Shown here: in pieces, positions 7,459 to 15,744 of the stretch
Position numbering within the stretch: position 1 is the stretch's first letter
Layout of the letters: the number at the start of each line of letters is the position of its first letter
Assembly (NCBI GenBank): GCA_019117495.1
Contig: DWZP01000027.1
Coordinates: 1 to 64,000, forward strand
Length of the DNA: 64,000 bases
Direction of reading: 5' to 3'
Origin: Fusicatenibacter_A intestinipullorum
Lineage (GTDB): Bacteria; Bacillota; Negativicutes; Acidaminococcales; Acidaminococcaceae
Notes under the pieces: generated by a model
Seen by the model: only the letters and a program-made list of their open reading frames with translations
Told to the model about the DNA's origin: nothing
Database searches by the model: none
Translations under genes and position numbers: made by a program

Positions 7459-7831
7459 AAATTTTAAAGCCGCACTGAAAAACCTTAAAGATATTTACGA
7501 TTACGAAGAACCGTACAACAATGTTGTGCTTACGGGGCTGGCGGCATTGTACGAAATTTGCTTTGAACAATCATGGAAAGCAATGAAAGAACTGCTTGTA
7601 AACGAAGGCGTTAGCGAAGCGGCAACAGGTTCGCCCAAAAGTATTTTAAAAGCAGCCTATAAGGCCGGGCTGATTGATGATGAACAGCTGTGGCTGGAAG
7701 CTCTTGCCACTCGCAACAATGTGGCGCACGCTTATAACAGTGCCATTGCCCTGCAAATAGTGCGCGATACCAAGGCAAAATATTACGATATGTTCTGCCG
7801 TTTGGATGAAGTGCTGGCAGGCAGAATTTAA
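7445..7831 (+). CDS. hepT: HepT-type HEPN toxin (HI0074 family)
   Basis: 128 residues, all helical, of the nucleotidyltransferase substrate-binding/HEPN family. The C-terminal half contains RNNVAHAY, which fits the R-x4-H-x-Y ribonuclease motif; the Tyr is the residue AMPylated by MntA in studied systems. Hence a toxin that cleaves RNA unless modified by the product of the upstream gene. Both catalytic residues are intact, so the module looks functional. Confidence 0.8.
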   Translation: MKKYENFKAALKNLKDIYDYEEPYNNVVLTGLAALYEICFEQSWKAMKELLVNEGVSEAATGSPKSILKAAYKAGLIDDEQLWLEALATRNNVAHAYNSAIALQIVRDTKAKYYDMFCRLDEVLAGRI

Positions 7832-7860
7832 TCAGCACTGCAAAAATTTATAGACACATA

Positions 7861-7897
7861 AAAAACGCATCCGTGCCCGGTAAAGGGGGATGCGTTT
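7861..7897 (+). terminator. Terminator of the mntA-hepT pair
   Basis: AAAACGCATCC pairs with GGATGCGTTTT across a 15-nt loop. From here to 8065 the sequence is AT-rich with no gene seen. Confidence 0.75.
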
Positions 7898-8065
7898 TGT
7901 GCTGTTTGTAACTGGTTTAAATTAAGGTAACCTAAATACAAAGCCGCAACATAAATAAAAAACAAAAATTAAAAGATAAACGTAAAATTTTCGCCGCCAG
8001 GCAGGTAATAGCAAATTTTTGCCTAAATAAATAAGTACATTATATTGCATTGGCAGGTGTTTGAA

Positions 8066-8878
8066 ATGGCCAAACAAAGTAACCAGAAAGCAAAATTATT
8101 ATATTTACAAAAATTTTTAACGGAAGAAACGGATGCACAGCACGGCATTACTATTGCCGGGCTTGTTGACAGGCTGGCAGAAGCAGGCATTGCCGCAGAG
8201 CGCAAAAGCCTTTATGACGATATTGAGGTGCTGCGCGCATTCGGCCTGCAAATTGAAACCGTGCGCGGGCGTGCCAACAGTTATAAATTAACCGGCCGCG
8301 TATTACAGGCGCAGGAGGTTGTTAAAACCGGCTTGGCATTGAAAGCAGCGGGCGTGGAAGGCGCCGAAGCAATTATTGAGAGTTTGTGCGGCCTGCTGAG
8401 CAAATATGACGCAGAAAGCGTTAAAAATGAACTTGCTGCCGCCGTTATGCCGCAGCAGGATAACGCTCATAGCACAGAAGCGCAGGAAGCACCGGCAGAA
8501 GTGCTGACTGAAACCGTACCCGAAGCAGCGCAGTCAGAAAACGTAAAAGAAACTGCGCAGCCGGAAACTAACGAGGCGGAAGAAAAATCCGCACCGGAAG
8601 CGGAAAAAGCAGCTGCCGCTAAAGACGCCAGCGCCGCCGAAACTATTGAGCTGAAATGCGCTGCGGACTTGCAGGACGCTGTGCTGGCCTACCTGGGCGC
8701 AGGGGCTAAAATTGTAAAAGTAAAAAGCAGCGGCGTTGTTATAAAAGCAAAAACCGTAGTTAACGAAGATTTTTATGCGCAGCTTATTAAATGGGGCGGC
8801 GTAAAATTAAGCGAGCCTTCGGAACGCCGCAAAGAATTTAAAAAATACTGTAAAAAAATCATCAGCCAGTATAAATAA
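8066..8878 (+). CDS. HTH transcriptional regulator with WCX-like C-terminus
   Basis: 270 residues. The first ~75 form a winged helix-turn-helix like those of WYL regulators (GITIAGLVDRLAEAGIAAERKSLYDDIEVLRAFG). The last ~75 (ELKCAADLQDAVLAYL to the end) resemble a WCX domain, ending in LIKWGGVKLSEPSERRKEFKK. Between them, instead of the ~70-residue WYL domain, lies an Ala/Glu/Thr-rich linker (about residues 135-200) that looks disordered. ATG 8066 was chosen over an upstream in-frame TTG (8045) because AGGTG lies 7 nt before it. It probably controls itself and the next gene, 14 nt downstream. The ligand is unknown. Confidence 0.65.
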   Translation: MAKQSNQKAKLLYLQKFLTEETDAQHGITIAGLVDRLAEAGIAAERKSLYDDIEVLRAFGLQIETVRGRANSYKLTGRVLQAQEVVKTGLALKAAGVEGAEAIIESLCGLLSKYDAESVKNELAAAVMPQQDNAHSTEAQEAPAEVLTETVPEAAQSENVKETAQPETNEAEEKSAPEAEKAAAAKDASAAETIELKCAADLQDAVLAYLGAGAKIVKVKSSGVVIKAKTVVNEDFYAQLIKWGGVKLSEPSERRKEFKKYCKKIISQYK

Positions 8879-8891
8879 CGGAGAGTGAAAA

Positions 8892-9269
8892 ATGGAATTT
8901 ATTGAACCGGACCGCAGTAATTATATTGTATCGGCGCATAAGCCCAATGACGAAGGCGTGCGCGACATAGGCTTTGTTAAGGGCACGTTTTGCGGCGGCA
9001 GGCCGTACAGGCTGGAATGCTGGTGCATGGACGAGCTTATTATGGCAAGTGTTTTTTTTGACGAGCGTTATTTGACGGCGTGGAAGCGCCTTGATTTTGC
9101 GCTGCTTTTGGAGCTGGAAGGCGTTTTGCAGTTTAAGGACGGGCCTTATTTGCAGGCAGGGCGCATGAAGGACGGCAAGGGGCGCGGCATTTGGGCTGTT
9201 ACCGTTATGCTTAAGGATGATGACGGGCTGCACGCCGAAGTGTTAACGCCCGTGCAGAGATACAGGTAG
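8892..9269 (+). CDS. Hypothetical protein paired with the HTH regulator
   Basis: 125 residues with no signal peptide or membrane helix; not recognised. It looks like a compact beta-rich domain with several Trp/Cys (RLECWCMDE near 41-49) and a GIWAVTVMLKDDDG strand near the end. GGAGAG precedes ATG 8892. Its position directly after the regulator suggests a shared transcript and a linked role, but nothing in the sequence states one. Confidence 0.7.
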   Translation: MEFIEPDRSNYIVSAHKPNDEGVRDIGFVKGTFCGGRPYRLECWCMDELIMASVFFDERYLTAWKRLDFALLLELEGVLQFKDGPYLQAGRMKDGKGRGIWAVTVMLKDDDGLHAEVLTPVQRYR

Positions 9270-9304
9270 CTTAGCAATTACAGGCAATAATTTTCTTGTT
9301 TTAA

Positions 9305-9333
9305 TTGACAAGTTAATATTAATATGCTACAAT
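9305..9333 (+). promoter_or_regulatory. Strong promoter of the polyamine operon leader
   Basis: Consensus TTGACA (9305-9310), exactly 17 nt, TACAAT (9328-9333). Transcription should start near 9340, giving a leader of about 375 nt before the first start codon. Confidence 0.8.
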
Positions 9334-9339
9334 TCTTAC

Positions 9340-9690
9340 AATTTGAAAGGAAAGTTAAAAGAGTCTTTTCAAAGCGATTATTACGGACCACTCTTTAAGA
9401 GTTAAGGCCATACGGACAGCCGGGTCCACTGCCGATTGACTGCTTTGGGCAGTCCTATTGATTGAGTTAAAAGCTCGAATTTTATAAGTTGGTTATCCAT
9501 AACTGAAATGCGCCAGTGCGCAAACTTGTGAAACGGTCAATACGAGTAGTAAAAGTATAATTGCTATATAGACTCTGACTTAATCCGAAAGCATATACGC
9601 CTTTTTTGCCTTTATACTTGTTGGCAGAAGGGCTTGAATTTTGGCTGAGAACGCAAGTTGTGCATTAGCACGGCTTGCGTTTTTTGTTTT
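9340..9690 (+). ncRNA. Structured leader RNA of the polyamine operon (candidate riboswitch or sRNA)
   Basis: No gene fits 9270-9716. The RNA can close with GAGTC (9361-9365) against GACTC (9571-9575), extended by GGAAAGTTAA against TTAATCC. Inside are small stems: CTCTT/AAGAG, GACTGC-tttg-GGCAGTC, and TGCGC/GTGCGCA near 9510. ACGGAC occurs twice (9383-9388, 9412-9417), the second in a GGC/GCC-closed loop. The RNA ends at a strong terminator (9651-9685) just before the decarboxylase start. A promoter, long fold and terminator ahead of a biosynthetic operon are the layout of a cis-acting attenuator. I could not match it to lysine, T-box, SAM or other classes I know. Confidence 0.55.
9651..9686 (+). 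terminator. Leader terminator before the polyamine operon
   Basis: ACGCAAG (9651-9657) with CTTGCGT (9674-9680), inner GTGC-atta-GCAC, then T6. It sits 31 bp before the start codon, so readthrough must be controlled or incomplete. Confidence 0.85.
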
Positions 9691-9716
9691 GCGTAACCGC
9701 CGGGAGGGTGAAAAGA

Positions 9717-11177
9717 TTGAGGAATAAACGTACCGGTTTAGACCAGAGCCGCGCGCCGATTTACGAAGCGCTGGAGAACTTTCGCCGGATGAGGGTGGTG
9801 CCCTTTGATGTGCCGGGGCATAAGCGCGGACGCGGCAACCCGGAGCTGACGGCGTTTTTGGGGCAGGCCTGCGTGGGCGTGGACGTGAACAGCATGAAGC
9901 CGCTGGATAACCTGTGCCATCCGGTTTCTGTTATCCGCGAGGCGGAGGAGCTGGCGGCGGATGCTTTTGGCGCAGCGCACGCCTTTTTAATGGTAGGCGG
10001 CACTACAAGTTCGGTGCAGAGCATGGTGCTCTCTTCCTGCAAACGCGGGGATGAAATTATTTTGCCGCGCAACGTGCATAAAAGCGTTATTAACGCGCTG
10101 GTGCTGTGCGGCGCGGTGCCGGTGTACGTTAACCCGGAGGTAGACCAGCGCTTGGGTATATCGCTCGGCATGAAGCGCGAACAGGTAGCCAAAGCGATTG
10201 CCGAACACCCCAAAGCCGTTGCGGTTTTGGTGAACAACCCAACTTATTACGGCATTTGCAGCGATTTGCGCGCTATTGTAAAAATGGCGCACGACGCCGG
10301 TATGCTGTGTTTGGTGGATGAAGCGCACGGCACGCATTTTTATTTCGGCAGCGGCCTGCCGGTATCGGCCATGGAAGCCGGTGCGGATATGGCGTCGGTA
10401 TCCATGCACAAAAGCGGCGGCAGCCTTACGCAGTCCAGCCTGCTGCTGACGGGGCCGAACATTCACGCCGGTTATGTACGGCAGATTATTAACCTTACAC
10501 AGACCACTTCGGGCAGCTACCTTTTAATGTCCAGCCTTGACATCAGCCGCCGCAACTTAGCTTTGCGCGGACGCAAGGTGTTTCACCAGGTGGCTGATAT
10601 GGCGGAATACGCCCGCCGCGAGATTAACGCCGTGGGCGGCTATTATGCTTTTGGGCGCGAGCTGATGAACGGCAATTCCGTATTTGATTTTGACACCACC
10701 AAGCTGAGCGTGCATACGCTGGATATTGGGCTGGCGGGCATTGAAGTGTATGACATTCTGCGCGACGAGTATGACATACAAATTGAGTTCGGCGACATCG
10801 GCAACATTTTGGCTTATCTTTCCATGGGTGACAGGCCGCAGGAGCTGGAACGCCTGGTGAGCGCGCTGGCGGAGATACGCCGCCGCTACCAAAAGGACGC
10901 CACCGGCATGCTGACGCAGGAATACATTGAGCCGGAGGTTGTTACCAGCCCGCAGGAAGCGTTTTACGCGCCGAAAATCAGCGTGCCGCTGGCAGAAAGC
11001 GAAGGGCGCGTGTGCAGCGAATTTGTAATGTGCTATCCGCCGGGTATACCTATTTTGGCGCCGGGCGAGCGCATTACCGGCGAAATTTTGGAACATATCG
11101 GCTATGCCAAGGAAAAAGGCTGCAGCATGACGGGTTCGGAAGACCCAGATTTAACACGGATTAACGTGCTGGAATAA
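9717..11177 (+). CDS. speA: Orn/Lys/Arg decarboxylase, PLP-dependent (SpeA-like)
   Basis: 486 residues, the short form of the group III amino-acid decarboxylases (as in Bacillus SpeA) without the N-terminal wing domain. The PLP fold is clear: DEAHGTHFYFG (aspartate facing the pyridine nitrogen) and SMHKSGGSLTQSS, whose lysine (about residue 227) binds PLP. The C-terminal Orn_DC_C domain ends in PGERITGE. TTG 9717 is preferred, 8 nt after GGGAGGG; the frame opens at 9675 inside the terminator. An agmatinase three genes on points to arginine as substrate, but lysine or ornithine cannot be excluded. Confidence 0.85.
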   Translation: MRNKRTGLDQSRAPIYEALENFRRMRVVPFDVPGHKRGRGNPELTAFLGQACVGVDVNSMKPLDNLCHPVSVIREAEELAADAFGAAHAFLMVGGTTSSVQSMVLSSCKRGDEIILPRNVHKSVINALVLCGAVPVYVNPEVDQRLGISLGMKREQVAKAIAEHPKAVAVLVNNPTYYGICSDLRAIVKMAHDAGMLCLVDEAHGTHFYFGSGLPVSAMEAGADMASVSMHKSGGSLTQSSLLLTGPNIHAGYVRQIINLTQTTSGSYLLMSSLDISRRNLALRGRKVFHQVADMAEYARREINAVGGYYAFGRELMNGNSVFDFDTTKLSVHTLDIGLAGIEVYDILRDEYDIQIEFGDIGNILAYLSMGDRPQELERLVSALAEIRRRYQKDATGMLTQEYIEPEVVTSPQEAFYAPKISVPLAESEGRVCSEFVMCYPPGIPILAPGERITGEILEHIGYAKEKGCSMTGSEDPDLTRINVLE

Positions 11178-11192
11178 AGGAGGCGGCAAAAA

Positions 11193-12047
11193 ATGGAAAT
11201 GTGGTTCAGTGAGTTTCATACCCCGGATGTAAAGCACAGTATTAGGGTTAACAGGCATTTATATTCCAAACAGAGCGATTACCAGCGCATAGACATTTTT
11301 GAAACGCCGGAGTTTGGGCGCGTGCTGACCCTTGACGGCAACGTGATGCTGACTGAAAGGGACGAATTTATTTACGATGAGATGATTACCCATGTGCCGA
11401 TGGCGGTGCATCAGGGCATTAAAGATATTTTGGTTATCGGCGCGGGCGACGGCGGCGTTGTGCGCGAGCTGACGCGCTACGACCGTGTGCGCCGCATTGA
11501 CTTGGTGGAGATGGACCCGCAGGTGGTGGAAGCCTGCCGTACCTATCTGCCCAGCAATGCCTGCCGCATGGATGACCGCCGCGTGCATATTTATTTCGGC
11601 AACGCGCTGAAATTTATCCGCCGCTGCGAGGAAGAATACGATTTGATTATTGTGGATTCCACCGACCCGTTCGGGCCTTCGGAAGGGCTGTTTACGCGTG
11701 AGTTTTACGGCAGTTGCTTTAACGCGCTGCGCGAGGACGGCATTATGGTGAACCAGCAGGGCAGTCCGTTTTATGCGGAGGACGCTGCGGCTATGCAGCG
11801 CAGCCATAAACGCATTGCCAGCACCTTCCCCATCAGCAAGGTGTACCAGGCGCATATCCCTACTTATGCCGCCGGTTACTGGCTGTTTGGCTTTGCCAGC
11901 AAAAAATACCACCCCATGGACGATTTGGACAGCGAGGCGTGGAACGCTTTGAATATGCACACCCGTTACTACACTACGCGGCTGCATAAAGGGGCGTTTT
12001 GCCTGCCCGCATTTTTGGAAGAAATGCTGAAAGAAGTGGAGGACTGA
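11193..12047 (+). CDS. speE: Polyamine aminopropyltransferase (spermidine synthase)
   Basis: 284 residues. Transfers an aminopropyl group from decarboxylated AdoMet to putrescine. It has an N-terminal beta-strand domain (about 1-60) and a Rossmann methyltransferase-like core with VIGAGDGGVVREL (about 83-95), VEMDP for the nucleoside ribose, and the active-site loop DSTDPFGPSEGLF (about 156-168). All catalytic acidic residues are present. AAAGGAGG precedes ATG 11193, 15 bp after the decarboxylase. It needs decarboxylated AdoMet, yet no intact SpeD is in the window; see the entry at 54557. Confidence 0.92.
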   Translation: MEMWFSEFHTPDVKHSIRVNRHLYSKQSDYQRIDIFETPEFGRVLTLDGNVMLTERDEFIYDEMITHVPMAVHQGIKDILVIGAGDGGVVRELTRYDRVRRIDLVEMDPQVVEACRTYLPSNACRMDDRRVHIYFGNALKFIRRCEEEYDLIIVDSTDPFGPSEGLFTREFYGSCFNALREDGIMVNQQGSPFYAEDAAAMQRSHKRIASTFPISKVYQAHIPTYAAGYWLFGFASKKYHPMDDLDSEAWNALNMHTRYYTTRLHKGAFCLPAFLEEMLKEVED

Positions 12048-12050
12048 GCC

Positions 12051-12905
12051 ATGAAGCCTAATGTGGAAAATTTTATCGGTTGTGACAGCGATTATGCCGC
12101 TGCGAAAATAGTGCTGTACGGCGCACCTTTCGATTCTACCACCAGCTTCCGCCCCGGGGCGCGCTTTGGCCCGGCGGCGATGCGGCACGAAAGCTTTGGG
12201 CTGGAAACTTACAGCCCTTACCAGGATGCCGATTTAACGGACTGCGCCGTGTTTGACAGCGGCGATATGGAGCTGTGCTTCGGCAGTTCGGAAGCCGCTT
12301 TGGCGGATATTGAAGCGCGCGCGGCAGAGATTTTGGCGGACGGAAAGCTGCCGCTGCTGTTGGGCGGCGAGCACCTTGTAACGCTGGGCGCTGTGCGTGC
12401 CGCCGTAAAAAAATATCCTAACCTGCATATCATCCATTTTGATGCGCATGCCGATTTGCGCGACGATTACCTCGGCGCAAAATTAAGCCATGCCTGTGTT
12501 ATCCGCCGCTGCCACGAGCTTGTGGGCGATGGGCGCATCCATCAGTTCTGCATCCGCAGCGGCGAACGCGAAGAATTTGCCTTTGCCAAAGAACATACCC
12601 AAATGCAGAAATTTACTTTTGACGGGTTGGAAGAAACCGTGGCGCAGCTTAAGGCTGACGGCACGCCCGTGTATTTTACGATAGATTTGGATTGCCTTGA
12701 CCCTGCCGTTTTTGCGGGCACCGGCACGCCGGAAGCTGGCGGCGTAAGTTTTGTACAGCTGTTGGCTGCACTGCGCTGCGTGTGTACGGCCAACGTAATC
12801 GGCGCGGACGTAAACGAGCTGGCACCGATGCTGGACGCCAGCGGCGTATCGACCGCTACGGCCTGCAAAGTTTTGAGGGAATTGCTTTTAGCATTGCATA
12901 AATAA
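12051..12905 (+). CDS. speB: Agmatinase (ureohydrolase family)
   Basis: 284 residues. Hydrolyses agmatine to putrescine and urea with two Mn2+. Metal ligands appear in GGEHLVTLG, FDAHADLRDDY (D-x-H-x-D) and IDLDCLDPAVFAGTGTPEAGG (D-x-D), the ureohydrolase signature triplet. It starts 3 nt after speE. Together with the decarboxylase it forms the arginine-agmatine-putrescine route and supports arginine as the decarboxylase substrate. Confidence 0.92.
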   Translation: MKPNVENFIGCDSDYAAAKIVLYGAPFDSTTSFRPGARFGPAAMRHESFGLETYSPYQDADLTDCAVFDSGDMELCFGSSEAALADIEARAAEILADGKLPLLLGGEHLVTLGAVRAAVKKYPNLHIIHFDAHADLRDDYLGAKLSHACVIRRCHELVGDGRIHQFCIRSGEREEFAFAKEHTQMQKFTFDGLEETVAQLKADGTPVYFTIDLDCLDPAVFAGTGTPEAGGVSFVQLLAALRCVCTANVIGADVNELAPMLDASGVSTATACKVLRELLLALHK

Positions 12906-12926
12906 AATTTAAAGGAGAGTTGTAAA

Positions 12927-14186
12927 ATGAGTAAAGTTCTTGTTATCGGTTGCGGCGGCGTTGCTACCGTTGCCATCCACAAATGCTGCCAGGTGAGCGA
13001 AATTTTTACGGAGCTGTGCATTGCCAGCCGTACCAAAGCCAAATGCGATAGGCTCGCGGCAGAACTGCAAGGCAAAACCGCCACCAAAATTACCACAGCG
13101 CAGGTGGATGCTGACGATGTTGAACAGCTGAAAGCGCTGATTAATGAATACAAACCCGACCTTGTAATGAACATTGCCTTGCCGTACCAGGATTTAACGG
13201 TTATGGATGCATGCCTGGCCTGCGGCGTAAATTATATGGATACCGCCAACTACGAACCGGAAAACACCGACGACCCCGAATGGCGCGCCGTTTACGAAAA
13301 ACGCTGCAAAGAAGCAGGCTTCAGCGCCTATTTTGATTACAGCTGGCAATGGGCATACCGCAAAAAATTTGAAGAAGCGGGCCTTACCGCGCTGTTGGGC
13401 TGCGGCTTTGACCCGGGCGTAACGCAGGCTTACTGCGCTTATGCCAAAAAACACGAGTTCGACACCATCGATACTATTGATATTTTGGACTGCAACGGCG
13501 GCGACCACGGTTATGCCTTCGCCACCAACTTCAACCCCGAGGTTAACCTGCGCGAAGTATCTGCCCCCGGCAGCTATTGGGAAAACGGCAAATGGGTAGA
13601 AATTCCTGCTATGAGCATTAAGCGCGAATATGATTTTGACCAGGTTGGGCATAAGGATATGTACCTTCTGCACCACGAAGAAATTGAAAGCCTGGCGCTG
13701 AACATTCCCGAAGTAAAACGCATCCGCTTCTTTATGACCTTTGGGCAGAGCTACCTTGACCATATGCGCTGCCTGGAAAACGTAGGCATGCTTTCTACCA
13801 CGCCGGTAATGTTTGAAGGGCACGAAATTGTGCCGATTAAATTTTTGAAAGCCCTGCTGCCCGACCCGGCAAGCCTTGGCCCGCGTACTAAGGGCAAAAC
13901 CAATATCGGCTGCATTTTTACCGGCAAAAAAGACGGCAAAGATAAAACCTACTATATTTACAACGTGTGCGACCACGAAGAATGCTACAAAGAAGTCGGC
14001 AGCCAGGCAGTAAGCTACACCACCGGCGTACCTGCTATGTGCGGCGCAATGATGCTGCTGACCGGCAAATGGAACAAACCCGGCGTGTACACCGTGGAAG
14101 AGTTTGACCCGGACCCGTTCCTGGACGCGCTGGATAAATACGGCCTGCCAAGAAGCGAAAGCTATGCCCCGGTGCTGGTAGACTGA
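12927..14186 (+). CDS. Carboxynorspermidine/carboxyspermidine dehydrogenase (saccharopine dehydrogenase family)
   Basis: 419 residues with an N-terminal Rossmann motif (VIGCGGVATVAIHKC, about 5-19) and the long saccharopine dehydrogenase C-terminal domain (GCGFDPGVTQAYCAYAKKH; later KTYYIYNVCDHEE). The family reductively condenses aspartate semialdehyde with putrescine or diaminopropane to carboxy(nor)spermidine, using NADPH. AAAGGAGAG precedes ATG 12927. It overlaps nspC by 1 nt, which fixes the pathway role better than sequence alone. Putrescine from speB makes carboxyspermidine the likely product. Confidence 0.88.
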   Translation: MSKVLVIGCGGVATVAIHKCCQVSEIFTELCIASRTKAKCDRLAAELQGKTATKITTAQVDADDVEQLKALINEYKPDLVMNIALPYQDLTVMDACLACGVNYMDTANYEPENTDDPEWRAVYEKRCKEAGFSAYFDYSWQWAYRKKFEEAGLTALLGCGFDPGVTQAYCAYAKKHEFDTIDTIDILDCNGGDHGYAFATNFNPEVNLREVSAPGSYWENGKWVEIPAMSIKREYDFDQVGHKDMYLLHHEEIESLALNIPEVKRIRFFMTFGQSYLDHMRCLENVGMLSTTPVMFEGHEIVPIKFLKALLPDPASLGPRTKGKTNIGCIFTGKKDGKDKTYYIYNVCDHEECYKEVGSQAVSYTTGVPAMCGAMMLLTGKWNKPGVYTVEEFDPDPFLDALDKYGLPRSESYAPVLVD

Positions 14187-15397
14187 TGGGCGTTTTAACT
14201 AAAGACAGCCGCCCGCAGTTTGCCGGGCTGCGCGGTAAGCTGCCGCAGGAAGTTTTTGGCAGCCTGCCCACGCCCTGTTATATTTTGGACGAAGTGATGC
14301 TGAAGCACAACGGCGAAATTTTGGCGGGCGTGGCAGAGCGTACGGGCTGTAAAATTTTGCTGGCGCAGAAGGCGTTCAGCAACTACGATTTATACCCGGT
14401 GCTTGCACCTTACCTTGCCGGTACGGAAGCCAGTGGTTTGTACGAGGCACGTCTTGGCGCGGAAGAAATGCCCGGCAAGGAAGTACACGTTTTTTGCGCC
14501 GCTTACCGTGAGGACGAGTTTTACGAACTGTTAAAATACGCGGGGCATATCGTGTTTAATTCTCCGCGCCAGCTGGCAAAATACGGAGCCGCTGCCAAAC
14601 GGGCGGGCAAAAGCGTGGGCCTGCGCATTAACCCGGAATGTTCCACGCAGGAAGGGCATGCCATTTACGACCCCTGCGCTCCCGGCAGCCGCATGGGCAC
14701 CACCCGCGCGCAGTGGGATGAGCAAATGACGCCGGAGCTTACGGCGATGCTGGATGGCTTGCATTTCCACACGCTGTGCGAGCAGGATGCCGGTGACTTG
14801 GAAATAACTTTACAAGCCGTTGAACAGCGTTTCGGCGATGTGCTGCCCAAAATGCAGTGGCTTAATTTTGGCGGCGGGCACCATATTACCCGCCCCGGTT
14901 ATAACATCAGCCTGCTGGAACGATGCATTAATTATGCGCAGCAAAAATGGGGCGTAACCGTGTACTTGGAACCTGGCGAAGCCTGCGCTTTAAACGCCGG
15001 TTACTTGGCAACGCTCGTGCTGGATATAATCAAAAACGGCAGCACCAATATCGCGATACTTGATACCAGTGCTGCCTGCCACATGCCCGATGTTTTAGAA
15101 ATGCCATACCGTCCGCCGCTGTACGGCGCAGGCGACTCCGCAGAAAAAAGTTATACCTGCCGTTTGGGCAGCCAAACCTGCCTTGCGGGAGATGTTATCG
15201 GCGATTACAGCTTTGACGCGCCGCTTGCCGAAGGCGATATGCTTTTATTTGGCGACATGGCAATTTACACCACCTGCAAAAACAATACCTTTAACGGCAT
15301 GCCGCTGCCTGCCATTTATTCATATACGGCATCAGGGCAGCTTAAGCTGATTAAAAAATTTAACTACAACGATTTTAAAAGCCGCTTGGGCAGATAA
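14186..15397 (+). CDS. nspC: Carboxynorspermidine/carboxyspermidine decarboxylase
   Basis: 403 residues of the alanine racemase-fold (fold III) PLP decarboxylases. LPTPCYILDE opens the barrel; ILLAQKAFSN carries the PLP lysine (about residue 60); the barrel ends at LNFGGGHHIT and LEPGEACALNAGYL. The beta domain has FGDMAIYTTCKNNTFNGMPLP. It removes CO2 from carboxyspermidine to give spermidine. Its ATG shares the last base of the preceding stop (translational coupling). Last gene of the operon, followed by a strong terminator. Confidence 0.9.
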   Translation: MGVLTKDSRPQFAGLRGKLPQEVFGSLPTPCYILDEVMLKHNGEILAGVAERTGCKILLAQKAFSNYDLYPVLAPYLAGTEASGLYEARLGAEEMPGKEVHVFCAAYREDEFYELLKYAGHIVFNSPRQLAKYGAAAKRAGKSVGLRINPECSTQEGHAIYDPCAPGSRMGTTRAQWDEQMTPELTAMLDGLHFHTLCEQDAGDLEITLQAVEQRFGDVLPKMQWLNFGGGHHITRPGYNISLLERCINYAQQKWGVTVYLEPGEACALNAGYLATLVLDIIKNGSTNIAILDTSAACHMPDVLEMPYRPPLYGAGDSAEKSYTCRLGSQTCLAGDVIGDYSFDAPLAEGDMLLFGDMAIYTTCKNNTFNGMPLPAIYSYTASGQLKLIKKFNYNDFKSRLGR

Positions 15398-15416
15398 TTG
15401 AATAACGGCAAAAGAA

Positions 15417-15448
15417 AACCTCCGCAAAAATTTTCTGCGGAGGTTTTT
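15417..15448 (+). terminator. Terminator of the polyamine operon
   Basis: AACCTCCGCA with TGCGGAGGTT, 9-nt loop, then T5; 20 bp past nspC. Confidence 0.88.
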
Positions 15449-15495
15449 GCGTACCGGCATTTTTAAACGGCTGTGGTAAAATGCTGCGGCATAAT

Positions 15496-15633
15496 AAAAA
15501 AAGCCGCGCTCCGGCGGCATTTTAACGTAAAGAGAAACAGCGCTTGCAGGGGATTAGTGCAAGCGCCGCTCTCTAGGAAAGCTGTTTATGATGAATTTGA
15601 TGGGAAGGGTTTAGCAAGTTCTCACTTGCTATG
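15496..15633 (-). ncRNA. Candidate small RNA between lgt and the polyamine operon
   Basis: No open frame fits 15449-15744. Minus strand: TATAAT (15644-15639, -35 weak) followed by a hairpin AGCAAGT-gaga-ACTTGCT (15630-15613), a long hairpin AGAG..GCGCTTGCA with TGCAAGCGC..CTCT (15573-15531), and a terminator GCCGC-cggagc-GCGGC with T7 (15518-15496). This gives a transcript near 135 nt. The same hairpins exist on the plus strand, but without a promoter there. Family unknown. Confidence 0.4.
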
Positions 15634-15744
15634 GCTTTATTATACAAAATATATTTGACATAAAAAGGGCAAGAATTTGAACAGTTTGTGAACATATAAA
15701 AATTTTTAATCATTCGTCATTTATAATAAGTTTAATATTTTTTA

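Noticed and set aside
9340..9690. Assignment of the polyamine leader as 6S RNA, tmRNA or RNase P RNA
   Set aside because: Size and a closing stem are suggestive, but no CCA-ended tRNA-like part, no tag frame, no RNase P core (GAGGAAAGUCC) and no clear 6S bubble were found. The terminator right before the operon favours a leader.
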